The notes below the pieces were generated by a model. The model did not search any database, was not told the origin of the DNA, and saw only the letters and a program-made list of their open reading frames with translations. The translations under genes were made by a program, and so were the position numbers. This document shows, in pieces, positions 32,480-40,597 of a stretch of 64,000 nt of DNA (its first letter is position 1; each line of letters opens with the position of its first letter). Source of the stretch: Streptomyces aureocirculatus (GTDB lineage: Bacteria; Actinomycetota; Actinomycetes; Streptomycetales; Streptomycetaceae); contig NZ_JOAP01000035.1 in the NCBI RefSeq assembly GCF_000720475.1, positions 1 through 64,000 of the forward strand, in the 5' to 3' direction.

Positions 32480-32904
32480 TGCGGCACCTTTTCGCTGCAC
32501 TGGACCTGGCAAAGGACAAGCTCTACGGCCACATCAAGCCGGTCAAGAGGCGGACACAGTTCCTGGAGTTCTGCCGCTACTTACGCACCCTCTACCCGTG
32601 AGAGGTCCGGATCGCGATCGTCAGTGACAACTTCTCCCCGCACCTGAGCACGAAGAAGTGCCAGCGTGTCGGCACCTGGGCTACGGCGAATAACGTCGAG
32701 ATGGCCTACACCCCGACCAACTCCTCCTGGCTGAACCGCATCGAGGCCCAGCTCACGGCCCTGCGCTACTTCACCCTCGACGGCACCGACCGCGCCGACC
32801 ACAAGGAACAGGGCAGCATGATCCGCCGCTACATCATCTGACGGAACCGCCACGCTGACGACCAGCACCTGCGAGCCGTGGTCGCCCGGGCCAACATCGC
32901 ATGA
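32480..32904 (+). pseudogene. IS630-type transposase, 3' fragment with two nonsense codons
   Basis: Translation gives LFAALDLAKDKLYGHIKPVK, then after a TGA at 32,599-32,601 IAIVSDNFSPHLSTKKCQ, and YTPTNSSWLNRIEAQLTALR with the final DDE-superfamily Asp/Glu region, then MIRRYII followed by a second TGA where Trp is expected before RNRHADD. These are the C-terminal catalytic blocks of IS630-family transposases. The 5' half, the first nonsense-free frame and both inverted repeats are missing. It is therefore a dead element, now the boundary between two GNAT genes. Confidence 0.9.
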
Positions 32905-32905
32905 A

Positions 32906-33370
32906 TCAGGTGACGGCCCGGCGATAGACCTGCCGGGAACCGCCTTCCGGTCCCGGACCGGCAGCCTCGGCAGGGGCGAAGCCCAGACGCTCGTAGAAGA
33001 CACGCGCGCCGCTGACGACAGCACCGGGGTGTTCGGCCCCGAAAGTGACCACCTCAATGGTGCCCGGGCCCTGCACCCACCTGCGCATCGCGTCCGACAT
33101 CAGTGCACGACCGACGCCCATCCCCCGTGCCTGCTCCGAGACGACAAGCCAGTGGACGTGGTAGGTCGACGCCTCCGCCCCGAACAGCATCCCGCCGAGG
33201 AGTTCCGGCCCCGAGGAAACAGCGACGAGCGCCCTGGACCGACGCACGTGCTTGCGCACAGCGTCATGGAAACCGACGTCCTCGACCATCGGGCCGAACC
33301 AGTGCTCAACCTGGGCCGCCAGGCCAAGGAAGCCGGGAAAGTCTTCATCTTCCGCGAGTCTGACGATCAT
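32906..33370 (-). CDS. GNAT-family N-acetyltransferase
   Basis: A complete 154-residue acetyltransferase. The acetyl-CoA pyrophosphate loop is EQARGMGVGRALMSDAMRR at about residues 80-98, preceded by the beta strand HVHWLVVS and followed by GARVFYERLGFAPAEA, the usual C-terminal beta-bulge. Start at 33,370. The substrate cannot be told. It overlaps the end of the decayed XRE gene upstream by 26 bp in that gene's second frame. It is apparently the only intact enzyme gene in the relic zone. Confidence 0.88.
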   Translation of the reverse strand: MIVRLAEDEDFPGFLGLAAQVEHWFGPMVEDVGFHDAVRKHVRRSRALVAVSSGPELLGGMLFGAEASTYHVHWLVVSEQARGMGVGRALMSDAMRRWVQGPGTIEVVTFGAEHPGAVVSGARVFYERLGFAPAEAAGPGPEGGSRQVYRRAVT

Positions 33371-34080
33371 CCAGGCAGTCTGGCATGAACGCGGCGAACG
33401 TTGTCTGATACGGCACTAGCTTCACGCGATACGAGGCACTGTTGCGGGCCAGGTCGCCACCGATCCCGCGCACGGCAGCCCGCAGGAACGGCACGGCTCG
33501 CTTCGGTTGCTCCACACGTACGTACATGTCGGCCGTGGCGTAATCGACCTCGAAGGGGCCGACGAACTGCGTAAGAGGCGGCACCGAGGGCTCCCGTGAT
33601 CTCCCCCTCGATGCGGTGCGCCTTCTTCATCGCCGGGACGCTGCCCGCCGTGTGGTCCGTCTGATAGAGGGCGTCCAGTCGAACACGCAGTCGACCGATG
33701 TCAGCCGTGCCGATGCGCGGCCCCACCCGGGCTGGAACGAGTGCCGCCGCAGCGAGGGCGCCCGTGTCGGCAACGAACGTTCTCCGCTTCACATCTCCAG
33801 AGTCGCCGATCGGTGCCGCAACCGACGAACGATGGGCAGGGACTACGAATCCCATCTCCGCGAGGGGCACACCGAAGACGGCTTCCAGTACGACCTGTTG
33901 GCTCGGATGCGGAAGCGGGGGTGGCGTCTCACATTCCCACCTGCGTAGTTGCCGGACGCTCAGGGAGGCGTCGAGGCCCAGGCGCGCGGCCTCCCGCAGG
34001 AACATCTCTACGAACGATGCCTGCGTGTGCCCCTCGGCCCGCCGCAATCGGGCTAGGCCGCTCGTGACCTCGCCTTTCAT
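33345..34080 (-). pseudogene. XRE/TPR-type regulator with internal deletion and frameshift
   Basis: The N-terminal part is read from 34,080 (MKGEVTSGLARLRRAEGH), including SVRQLRRWECETPPPLPHPS as the DNA-recognition end of an XRE domain, and a linker VKRRTFVADTGALAAAAL. It continues to about 33,600 (AHRIEGEITGAL). Then homology jumps to another frame, 33,584-33,345 (GPFEVDYATADMYVRVEQP and NSASYRVKLVPYQ), which is the C-terminal TPR end of the same type of protein. Family members are about 400 residues, so the middle is missing. Common Streptomyces regulator class, here non-functional. Confidence 0.82.
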
Positions 34081-34161
34081 GCGCTACCCCTCGCGACCGC
34101 GCGTCGTCTGCCCACGGTAGTGACTTGGCCCACGGGTCGCAGGTGAAAACGTCCGCCTACC

Positions 34162-34551
34162 AATCCGCGCGTGCAGCTCGACCCCGAACTCTCCGTCTCC
34201 GCGTGGCTGGCCGTGACCGACGCGACCACCGTCAACGGCTGCTTGCAAGTGGTCCCCGGCTCGCATGCCGCCGGATACCTCGACTACGGCCGCGAGGAGA
34301 GTGACGCACGGCGCGGCAAGGCGCTCGGCGTACAGGGGATGCCCAACGGCCCGCACGAGCGGGGCGTATGGCTGCCGCTCGACGCCGGACAAGCCTGCCT
34401 GATGGACGTCCGACTGGTCCACCGCTCGGACAGCAACATGACCATCGGCGCCCGCGTCGGCCTGAACATCCGCTACGTCGCTCCCGGCGCGATCCGCCCG
34501 AGCGGCCCCCACAGCCCCAGCCTGTACCCGCTCACCGGGGCGGACTGGTGA
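34162..34551 (+). pseudogene. Phytanoyl-CoA dioxygenase-like (PhyH) C-terminal fragment
   Basis: The frame encodes LSVSAWLAVTDATTVNGCLQ then VVPGSHAAG, the region around the second Fe-binding His of PhyH-type 2-oxoglutarate oxygenases, and ends near MDVRLVHRSDSNMTIGARVG and LNIRYVAPG, with the distal His and Arg. The N-terminal half with the HxD iron ligands is absent. A GTG at 34,171 could start a 126-residue protein but it would lack the metal site. Such enzymes occur in secondary metabolism, so this may be a relic of a biosynthetic cluster. Confidence 0.8.
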
Positions 34552-34589
34552 CCCAAAAGGCACCACCGAGTTCGAGAGGAGCACCAACC

Positions 34590-34760
34590 GTGACCATCCT
34601 CGACACCGTCGCCCCACCGATCACCCGCATCCGCGTCCTCACCGGAGAGGACGCCGACCCGGCTCGCCGGGGCAGTAAGAAGGTCATCGCGTTCAGCGAC
34701 TGCCGCTACTACTGCCCTGCCGCCGCCACTGTCGAGCGGTGCATCGAGCACCTGCGAGCC
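34590..34760 (+). pseudogene. 5' fragment of an unrecognised gene following PhyH
   Basis: A GTG at 34,590 preceded by GAGGAG begins VTILDTVAPPITRIRVLTGE and continues to SDCRYYCPAAATVERCIEHL. After about 34,760 the frame turns into Arg/Pro-rich noise while the collagen-like sequence begins in another frame. It is 38 bp after the PhyH fragment on the same strand, so the two were probably cotranscribed in the source. I do not recognise the family. Confidence 0.5.
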
Positions 34761-35028
34761 AGCAACCGACGGCGCGGCAGGCCCGCCCGGATCACAGGGC
34801 GAGCCCGGGCCCGCAGGCCCGGCGGGCGAGCAAGGTCCGCGCGGCGAGCAGGGCCCCGCGGGCGAGCCCGGCCGGGACGGGCAGACCTGCCCCGACGGGT
34901 ACACCCTCCAAGCCCCGGCCAGCGATCCTCATGCGCTCGTGTGCCGCCGCGACGGCGCTCCCGACCCTGGGGCAAGCGAGCCTCCGCCGCAATCTGCGGC
35001 ACTCGATCCGGCACGACGCCAGTACTGA
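34741..35028 (+). pseudogene. Collagen-like (Gly-X-Y) protein, C-terminal fragment
   Basis: The frame running through 34,780 encodes Gly-X-Y triplets, GPPGSQGEPGPAGPAGEQGP then RGEQGPAGEPGRDGQ, followed by the compact end CPDGYTLQAPASDPHALVC and RRDGAPDPG, stop at 35,026-35,028. No start codon or ribosome binding site lies before the collagen part. Gly-X-Y tails with a Cys-bounded C-terminal cap are known from actinophage and prophage proteins. This is consistent with mobile-element origin. Confidence 0.75.
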
Positions 35029-35033
35029 CGACG

Positions 35034-35064
35034 ACCCCGCCCTCCTTCGGGAGGACGGGGCCGC
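35034..35064. terminator. Hairpin terminator after the collagen-like fragment
   Basis: CCCCGCCCTCC pairs with GGAGGACGGGG around a TTCG tetraloop, with one bulged or mismatched base. It is six bases after the stop at 35,028 and may serve both strands. Confidence 0.75.
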
Positions 35065-35097
35065 TTCGTCATGTCCGGGGTCAGGTCACGCGCGGCT

Positions 35098-35328
35098 TCA
35101 TTCTGTGAAGACGGTGTGCACGCCCAGGCAGGTCGGGGCCCCGCACATGACCTGAACGCCCAGGCCCTGGACGGCGCTGATCGTCGCGCCCTCTTCGCTA
35201 CCGCAGGTCCGGCACGCCAGGTCCCCCATGCGTCGCAGCACGGCGGCCATGTTCGCGCTGTTGTTGGTCTGCGCGGCACGGCGCAGTTGTGCGATGTCCG
35301 CCATGGTCGTGGTTCGTCGATTGGTCAT
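35098..35328 (-). CDS. Small Cys-containing mobile-element-type protein
   Basis: A 76-residue protein from the ATG at 35,328 (MTNRRTTTMADIAQLRRAAQ), preceded by GGAAGG. The C-terminal half has CRTCGSEEG and CGAPTC, spaced as a possible zinc ribbon, and ends GVHTVFTE. Such short CxxC genes cluster in actinomycete integrative elements and phages. It follows the 33-codon gene at 35,345 by 16 bp and is probably cotranscribed with it. Function unknown. Confidence 0.7.
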   Translation of the reverse strand: MTNRRTTTMADIAQLRRAAQTNNSANMAAVLRRMGDLACRTCGSEEGATISAVQGLGVQVMCGAPTCLGVHTVFTE

Positions 35329-35344
35329 CCGGAACCTTCCGTGA

Positions 35345-35446
35345 TCACTTCGTCCACGCCGCGCCGCACTTGCACATGCAGAGGAATGTGCCGTCTTCCT
35401 GCGGGTACACCTCGATGTCGCCGCCGCCGCACACTGGGCATTGCAT
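35345..35446 (-). CDS. 33-residue zinc-ribbon microprotein
   Basis: The frame starts at ATG 35,446: MQCPVCGGGDIEVYPQEDG then TFLCMCKCGAAWTK and stop. Four to five cysteines form CPVC and CMCKC, a classic zinc-ribbon arrangement. It is too short for most gene callers. No strong ribosome binding site is obvious. It sits directly upstream of the 76-residue Cys protein on the same strand. Similar tiny Cys-rich genes occur in actinomycete integrative elements. Function unknown. Confidence 0.65.
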   Translation of the reverse strand: MQCPVCGGGDIEVYPQEDGTFLCMCKCGAAWTK

Positions 35447-35506
35447 GACGCCACGGTATGGCCCGAGCACCGGCCGGCGCAGGCGGCTGGCAGAAAATGG
35501 CTAGGT

Positions 35507-36470
35507 CTAGCTAGCCGCTATGTCGCCAGCCGTACCGGCCAGCCAGGCCGGGCCGTTCCGGTCGATGGCGCGCAGCACCTTCCGCAGCCGCTTCCTGTTG
35601 CGGGACGACGCCACGTTGCGCAGGATCGGGCCCAGGCGTGTCAGCGGTTCCTCGACCTCCTGCCAGGCGCCGAGCCGTACAAGGGCATCGAGCTCGGCAG
35701 TGGCGTAGTACAGAGCGCCCCGCCCGGTGGGATTGATCGCGTCGACCAGGGTGCGGGTCCGCTCGAAGCGTGGCACCGCGCGGACAGGCTCCGCCAGGAG
35801 AAGCGCCACTTCCGCCTCGTGACCGGTCACCTCCAGGTCGTTGACCCACCATGACCACTCGGGGTCGCGAGGGTGCAGAGAGTCTTCCGGTCTGCTGCGC
35901 GCCCTGCTGAGTGCCTGCTGCGCTCGTGCGCGATCACCGACAGCGGCCAGGGCGCGGCTTCGCCGCAACTCTGTGAGCAGCGCTACGCGCGGCGGCACTC
36001 CACGGCCGGTGATCTCATCGCACAGTGTCAGTGCCTCGCCCGCACGCCCGCTCTCCACGGCCTCCATGGCTAACAGGTCCATGGCAAACCACTGCATGGG
36101 CCGGTCCCCGGCAGCGCGGGCGAAGTGCAGGGACTCCACCCATACAGCGCGGGCTGCTTCGGGGCGTGCTGCATCGAACAGCAACCATCCTGCGATCTCC
36201 GCGAGTTCGGCAACGATGCTCAGTTGTGCCTTGTCCTCGCCAGTGATCTTCGCGCGCTCTGAGCGCCACACCTGGTTCGCCGCGTCCGCTACGTGGTCGC
36301 CGCCGTGAGCGTTGTCGTGGGCAAGGAGCCAACCCGCTCGCTCCTGCACGACGGCGTGCGGGCGGCTGTCCTGCGGCTCATCCGCCTCACCCCTCGCCTC
36401 CGAGGCCGCCCGCTCCAAGTCCCCGACCGGCACGTCCAGCACAGAGGCGAGAGCGGAGCTACCGATCTTC
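35507..36470 (-). pseudogene. XRE/TPR-type regulator, N-terminally truncated at tRNA-Lys
   Basis: About 315 codons of the C-terminal TPR part survive, from SSALASVLDVPVGDLERAAS to NGPAWLAGTAGDIAAS. Recognisable segments are AELAEIAGWLLFDAARPEAA, SLHFARAAGDRPMQWFAMDL and YYATAELDALVRLGAWQEVE, typical of Streptomyces XRE regulators with a TPR body. The helix-turn-helix N-terminus is lost where the sequence meets the terminator of tRNA-Lys; the ATG at 36,556 of the long frame lies inside the tRNA and is spurious. A GTG at 36,442 has no ribosome binding site. Confidence 0.8.
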
Positions 36471-36489
36471 AAGGGTCCTGAACACGGCG

Positions 36490-36524
36490 CAGGCCCAGGT
36501 CGCGTATTCGCTGACCTGGGCCTG
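36490..36524 (-). terminator. Terminator after tRNA-Lys
   Basis: CAGGCCCAGGTC (36,490-36,501) and GACCTGGGCCTG (36,513-36,524) form a perfect 12-bp stem with an 11-nt loop, five bases beyond the tRNA 3' end. Confidence 0.85.
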
Positions 36525-36529
36525 AGTCG

Positions 36530-36602
36530 TAGACCGTGTGGGACTCGAACCCACAACCAATGGATTAAAAGTCCACTGCTCTGCCAATTGAGCTAACGGT
36601 CC
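36530..36602 (-). tRNA. tRNA-Lys (UUU)
   Basis: The minus strand folds into a 73-nt cloverleaf: GGACCGTTAGCTCAATTGGC at the 5' end, anticodon loop GGACTTTTAATCC with anticodon UUU, and T arm GTGGGTTCGAGTCCCAC. The 3' CCA is not encoded. Truncated foreign genes directly follow its terminator, so this is a likely integration site. Confidence 0.95.
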
Positions 36603-36716
36603 TCGCCGACGGGACGTCGGCGCACCCATGAGCATAGCCGGACGGGCCTCGGCTTCCGATCGGGTATCGCCGACTGGGTGTCCACGCGTTCTCCGCGGGC
36701 GCTGCGGGAGGTACGG

Positions 36717-36754
36717 GGAAGGCCCGTACGACGCGTGCGTCGTACGGGCCTTCC
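36717..36754 (-). terminator. Terminator of the DEAD-box helicase gene
   Basis: GGAAGGCCCGTACGAC (36,717-36,732) and its exact complement at 36,739-36,754 form a 16-bp stem with a 6-nt loop, 31 bp after the helicase stop. Confidence 0.85.
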
Positions 36755-36784
36755 CTCGCTGCTGCTCGCTACCGCGGGCCCGCG

Positions 36785-39184
36785 TCAGCCGTTGCGCTTC
36801 CAGCGCGGCTTGTCGTCGCGGCGGCCGAAGGAGCCGGTGCCGGTGCCGGTGCCGGAGCCGCGGTTGTAGGACGGGCGGTCGTGGCCGCCGGCGCGGTGGC
36901 CGCCGGCGGGGCGGTCGTCGCGGCGGTCACGGTTGAACGGGCGGTCGCTGCCCCGGTGACCGGACGGGCGGTCGTCACGGCGGAAGCCACCGCGGTCGTC
37001 ACGGCGCTCGAACGGGCGGCCGCCACGCTCGTCACGACGCTCGCCGCCGCGGAAACCACCACGGTCGCCGCCACGGTCACCGCGGTCGTCGCGGCGGTCG
37101 CGGTTGAAGCCGGAGCCGCCACGGTCGTCACGGCGCTCGAAGGGGCGGCCGCCACGGTCGTCGCGGCGGAACCCGCCACGGTCGCCGCCACGCTCGCCAC
37201 CGCGGTCGTCACGGCGGTCGTCACGGCGGAAGCCGCCACGGTCGCCGCCACGGTCACCGCGGTCGTCACGGTTGAAGCCGCCACGGTCGTCACGACGGTC
37301 GTCGCGACGGAAGCCGCCGCGGTCGTCACGGCGCTCGAAGGAACGGCCACCGCGGTCGTCGCGGCGGTCGTCACGGCGGAAGCCGCCACGGTCACCACCG
37401 CGGTCACCGCCGCGGTCGTCACGGTTGGAGGGACGGCGCTCGTAGTTGCCGCGCTCGTCACGGGCCGGACGGCGCTGCTCGTACGACGAACGGTCCTCGC
37501 GGGCCGCCGGGCGCTCGGTGCGCTCCGGCGCCGACTGCTCGGGCACCGAGGCCACGGCGGGCTCGGCCACGGCCCCGGCGGGGGCCTCGGCAGCGGCGGC
37601 AGCGGCCTCGGCGACTGCGACCGCCGGGTCCTCGCCGCGCTCGCGGGCGGCACGGGCGGTCAGCCGGTCGGCCTCCTCGCGCAGCTCGGCGGCGCGGCGC
37701 TGGGCGCGCTCAAGCTCCTTGGTGAGGTCGCGGACCTCACGCTCGGCCTGGGTCGCGGCGTTGCCCGCGGAGTCGGCCTGCACCTCGGTCATGGAGCGGG
37801 CGCCGGTGATCTCGGCGACCTCCGGGTCGAAGGTGCCGCCGCCGTTGATGATGTGGCGCGTGGCGTCGACGCCCGCGTCCTCCATCAGGCGGAAGATCTG
37901 GCGGCGCTGGTGCGGCAGGGAGAGGGAGACCACGGTGCCGCTGCGGCCGGCGCGGGCCGTACGACCCGAGCGGTGCAGATAGTCCTTGTGGTCGCCGGCC
38001 GGGTCCACGTTCAGGACCAGGTCGATGCCGTCGACGTGGATGCCGCGGGCGGCGACGTCGGTGGCGACGAGGGCGTTGACGTAGCCCTTCTTGAAGTCCT
38101 CCAGGACACGCGTACGAGCGCCCTGCGTCATGCCGCCGTGCAGCGCGTCGGCCTTCACACCGGAGTCGCAGAGCTGCTCGGCGATGCGGTCGGCGCCCAA
38201 CTGGGTGCGGACGAAGATGATCGTGCGGCCCTTGCGCGCGGCGATGGCGGCCGTGACGGGCGCCTTGTCGCGGGGCTTCACGATGAGGATGTGGTGCGTC
38301 ATGGTCGTGACGTTGCCCTGGGCGCTGTCGACCTCGTGCGTCACCGGGTTGGTCAGGTAGCGCTTGACCAGCGTGGAGATCTCGTTCTCCATCGTGGCCG
38401 AGAACAGCATGCGCTGGCCGCCGGACGGGACCTGGTCGAGCAGCTCGGTGACCTCGGGCAGGAAGCCCAGGTCGGACATCTGGTCGGCCTCGTCGAGCAC
38501 CGCGATCTGGGTGTTCTCAAGGGAGCAGGCGCCGCGGCTGATGATGTCGCGCAGACGGCCCGGGGTGGCGACGAGGATGTCGACGCCGCGCTCGAGGGCG
38601 TAGATCTGGTTGCCCATGGACGTACCGCCGCAGACGACCTTCATCTTCAGGCCGAGCACGTCGCCGTAGGGCTGGAGGGCGTCCGCGACCTGCATCGCGA
38701 GCTCGCGGGTCGGGGTGAGGATGACGCCGCGGGGCTTCTTCTTCTCGGTGCGGCCGCCCTCGGCGAGGGTCGCCAGCATCGGCAGGCCGAAGGAGAGGGT
38801 CTTGCCGGAGCCGGTGCGGCCACGGCCGAGGATGTCCTTGCCGGCCAGGGCGTCCGGGATGGTCGCGGCCTGGATCGGGAAGGGGGAGGTCACGCCGTTC
38901 TGCGCGAGCTTGCGGACGATGCCCTCGGGCAGACCGAGGTCGCCGAAGGTGAGACCGGCCTCGGCGTCGCCCTCGGTGGCGTCGGCGGCGGCCACGGCCT
39001 CGTCGGCGGGGGCCTCGGAGACGTCGGCAGCCACGGCCTGGACCTCTACGGCCTCGACGGACGCTACGGCCTCCACGGCCGACACGGTCTCGACGGCCGC
39101 TACGGCCTCGACGGACTCGGTGATCTGGTTCTCGTCCTGGACCTGGACCTGGACAGCCTGAACGTCAAAACTGGAAATGGACAT
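36785..39184 (-). CDS. DEAD-box RNA helicase with long RGG/DR-rich tail
   Basis: A 799-residue helicase starting at 39,184 (MSISSFDVQAVQVQVQDENQ). Residues 1-75 are acidic and built from VEAV/VETV repeats. The helicase core (about 78-440) has the Q motif FGDLGLPEGIVRKLAQNG, motif I GRGRTGSGKT, motif Ia PTRELAMQ, motif II VLDEADQMSD, motif III FSATME and motif VI HRSGRTARAGRSG. A helical segment (about 480-540) precedes an Arg/Gly/Asp tail (about 590-799) built from RRDDRGGFR repeats, which should bind RNA. Length and design match the cold-shock-type RhlE/CsdA-like helicases of Streptomyces. A 245-bp leader separates it from the next gene and may carry cold or autoregulatory control. Confidence 0.93.
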   Translation of the reverse strand: MSISSFDVQAVQVQVQDENQITESVEAVAAVETVSAVEAVASVEAVEVQAVAADVSEAPADEAVAAADATEGDAEAGLTFGDLGLPEGIVRKLAQNGVTSPFPIQAATIPDALAGKDILGRGRTGSGKTLSFGLPMLATLAEGGRTEKKKPRGVILTPTRELAMQVADALQPYGDVLGLKMKVVCGGTSMGNQIYALERGVDILVATPGRLRDIISRGACSLENTQIAVLDEADQMSDLGFLPEVTELLDQVPSGGQRMLFSATMENEISTLVKRYLTNPVTHEVDSAQGNVTTMTHHILIVKPRDKAPVTAAIAARKGRTIIFVRTQLGADRIAEQLCDSGVKADALHGGMTQGARTRVLEDFKKGYVNALVATDVAARGIHVDGIDLVLNVDPAGDHKDYLHRSGRTARAGRSGTVVSLSLPHQRRQIFRLMEDAGVDATRHIINGGGTFDPEVAEITGARSMTEVQADSAGNAATQAEREVRDLTKELERAQRRAAELREEADRLTARAARERGEDPAVAVAEAAAAAAEAPAGAVAEPAVASVPEQSAPERTERPAAREDRSSYEQRRPARDERGNYERRPSNRDDRGGDRGGDRGGFRRDDRRDDRGGRSFERRDDRGGFRRDDRRDDRGGFNRDDRGDRGGDRGGFRRDDRRDDRGGERGGDRGGFRRDDRGGRPFERRDDRGGSGFNRDRRDDRGDRGGDRGGFRGGERRDERGGRPFERRDDRGGFRRDDRPSGHRGSDRPFNRDRRDDRPAGGHRAGGHDRPSYNRGSGTGTGTGSFGRRDDKPRWKRNG
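36900..37440 (-). repeat. Coding repeat array (RDDRGG) in the helicase tail
   Basis: About 540 bp of imperfect 12- to 30-bp units in which CGACGACCGCGGTGG-like blocks recur on the minus strand, encoding the RRDDRGGFR tail. All six frames stay open for long stretches here because of the repeat composition, which produces long false ORFs on the plus strand. Confidence 0.85.
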
Positions 39185-39429
39185 GCGAAATGCGAAACCT
39201 TCCGGAGTCTCGGCACGCGCCCACAACTCCGTGATTTCGCAATGGACCGCCTCTATGCGGTCAGCCACGGCAAGGGAGAGTACGCGCCACGCGGCGCTCT
39301 CTTTGGCGGCGCCGGGCAAATGGGATCAAACGATCTACCACCATACGCACCCCCCACCCCATATGGCAAACGCCCACCATATCGGGGCTTCACACCCCCC
39401 ACCAGCCTTCCGCGAACCCCCGCATCCCG

Positions 39430-40008
39430 CTAGGCGGGACCGGCCTGCGGCGAGGGCTCCCCCCGCCCCGCCGGCTCCCCCACCCCGCCGTGCGCGGACG
39501 AGGAGGGCTCGGGCGATGTGGGCGCCTGCGTGGGGGTGGGAGTGGGGGACGAGGGCTCGGGCGGGGGCGTGCTGCGGGTCGGGGCGGGGCCCGGGCGGGT
39601 GCGGGAGGGGGTGGGGCGGCCGCCGCCGCTGGTGGGGGTCACGCTCGAACCGCCGCGGTTCCCGCCGCGCGAGGGCTCGCCGTCCACAACGGCGCCTTTA
39701 CCGTGCCCGGCGGTGGCCTTCTTGCCGTCGCCGCCACCGCCACGGTCCCCCCGCCCCTTCTTCCCGTCCTTGCCACCCTTGCCGCCCTTGCCGTCGCCGT
39801 CCTTGCGGTCGCCATCGGCCCCGGGCCCGCGCGCTCCTCCGGGTGACACGGACCCCCCGTCGGGGACGGCGTCGCCGCTTCGCTCACCGGCGGACCGTGC
39901 GGGGGCGGGGGTGCCGCTCCCGTCGTCGCCGATGCTCATACAGCCCGTGGTCGCCGCGACGGCCACCGCGGCCGCGGCCCACCTGACGGTTACGTACAAC
40001 TGGCGCAC
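39430..40008 (-). CDS. Lipoprotein with low-complexity body
   Basis: A 192-residue protein from the GTG at 40,008, preceded by GGAGGT. The signal peptide VRWAAAAVAVAATTGC ends with a lipobox (ATTGC), so it should be anchored outside the membrane at Cys23. The rest is disordered: a Gly/Lys/Asp stretch (DGKGGKGGKDGKKGRG) and a Pro/Thr/Ser tail ending SPEPSSSAHGGVGEPAG. No folded domain is visible. It lies 190 bp downstream of the zincin gene on the same strand. Function unknown. Confidence 0.75.
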   Translation of the reverse strand: MRQLYVTVRWAAAAVAVAATTGCMSIGDDGSGTPAPARSAGERSGDAVPDGGSVSPGGARGPGADGDRKDGDGKGGKGGKDGKKGRGDRGGGGDGKKATAGHGKGAVVDGEPSRGGNRGGSSVTPTSGGGRPTPSRTRPGPAPTRSTPPPEPSSPTPTPTQAPTSPEPSSSAHGGVGEPAGRGEPSPQAGPA

Positions 40009-40195
40009 GGCCGAGCACCTCCGAAGGCGCTGGGGAAAGGGACGCCCTGCCCAACTCCCGCGCCCCGCGGGAGGACACGGACGCGTACGGCTCCGCCGTG
40101 GAGCCGTGACCCGGCCCCGGCCACCGCGTCACCGGAACCCGGGACCGTGGGTGTGCCCACACGGGAGGCGGGCGGCAGCCGGAAACCGAACGGGC

Positions 40196-40564
40196 TCAGC
40201 CGTAGCCCAGGGCATGGAGGCGGTCGTCATCGATCCCGAAATGATGGGCGACCTCGTGGACGACGGTGATCTCGGTCTCGGCGACGACGTCCTCGCGGGA
40301 CTCGCACATCCGCAGGGTGGGCCCCCGGTAGATGGTGATGCGGTCGGGCAGGACACCCGCGTACCACTCGCCGCGATCGGTCAGCGGAGTCCCCTCGTAA
40401 AGACCAAGGAGCTCGGGGTCGTCGCTGGGCGGTTCGTCCTCGACGAACACCGCCACGTTGTCCATGAGCCGCGTCAGCTCAGGGGGGATCCGGTCGAGCG
40501 CCTCGGCCACCAGTTCCTCGAACTCCTCGCGCGTCATCTCCAGCACCCGCCCATTGTCGGCCAC
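40196..40564 (-). CDS. Minimal zincin-like metallopeptidase family protein
   Basis: A 122-residue protein with the zinc site HEVAHHFGIDD at about 102-112, an HExxHxxGxxD arrangement typical of the small metallopeptidase family formerly called DUF1025. The preceding region (ITIYRGPTLRMCESREDVVA) and the N-terminal helix REEFEELVAEALDRIPPEL match that family well. Structures of members show a minimal gluzincin fold, but a substrate is not known. The start could also be internal (MTREEFEELV, ten codons in). It is divergent from the phosphoesterase gene by 33 bp. Confidence 0.88.
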   Translation of the reverse strand: MADNGRVLEMTREEFEELVAEALDRIPPELTRLMDNVAVFVEDEPPSDDPELLGLYEGTPLTDRGEWYAGVLPDRITIYRGPTLRMCESREDVVAETEITVVHEVAHHFGIDDDRLHALGYG

Positions 40565-40597
40565 ACCCGGCGACTACCACCTCCCCGGAAGGGCATG

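Noticed and set aside
32598..32847. Recoding of TGA as Trp in the transposase fragment
   Set aside because: Only the second TGA stands at a Trp position. The gene is also 5'-truncated with no inverted repeats, so simple decay explains both.
34171..34551. Intact 126-residue PhyH enzyme
   Set aside because: The N-terminal half with the HxD iron ligands is missing, so no active oxygenase is possible.
35507..36556. Full-length 349-residue regulator starting at 36,556
   Set aside because: The ATG lies inside tRNA-Lys and the first 30 codons read through the tRNA and its terminator.
29632..36602. Intact integrative element with tRNA-Lys att repeats
   Set aside because: I looked for a second copy of the tRNA-Lys 3' end (GGACTCGAACCCAC) and for an integrase and found neither.
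36881..39433. 850-codon open frame on the plus strand across the helicase gene
   Set aside because: It is antisense to the DEAD-box helicase, whose motifs are perfect. The frame is open because of G/C bias and the repeat array; the product is Val/Ala/Thr-rich without any domain.
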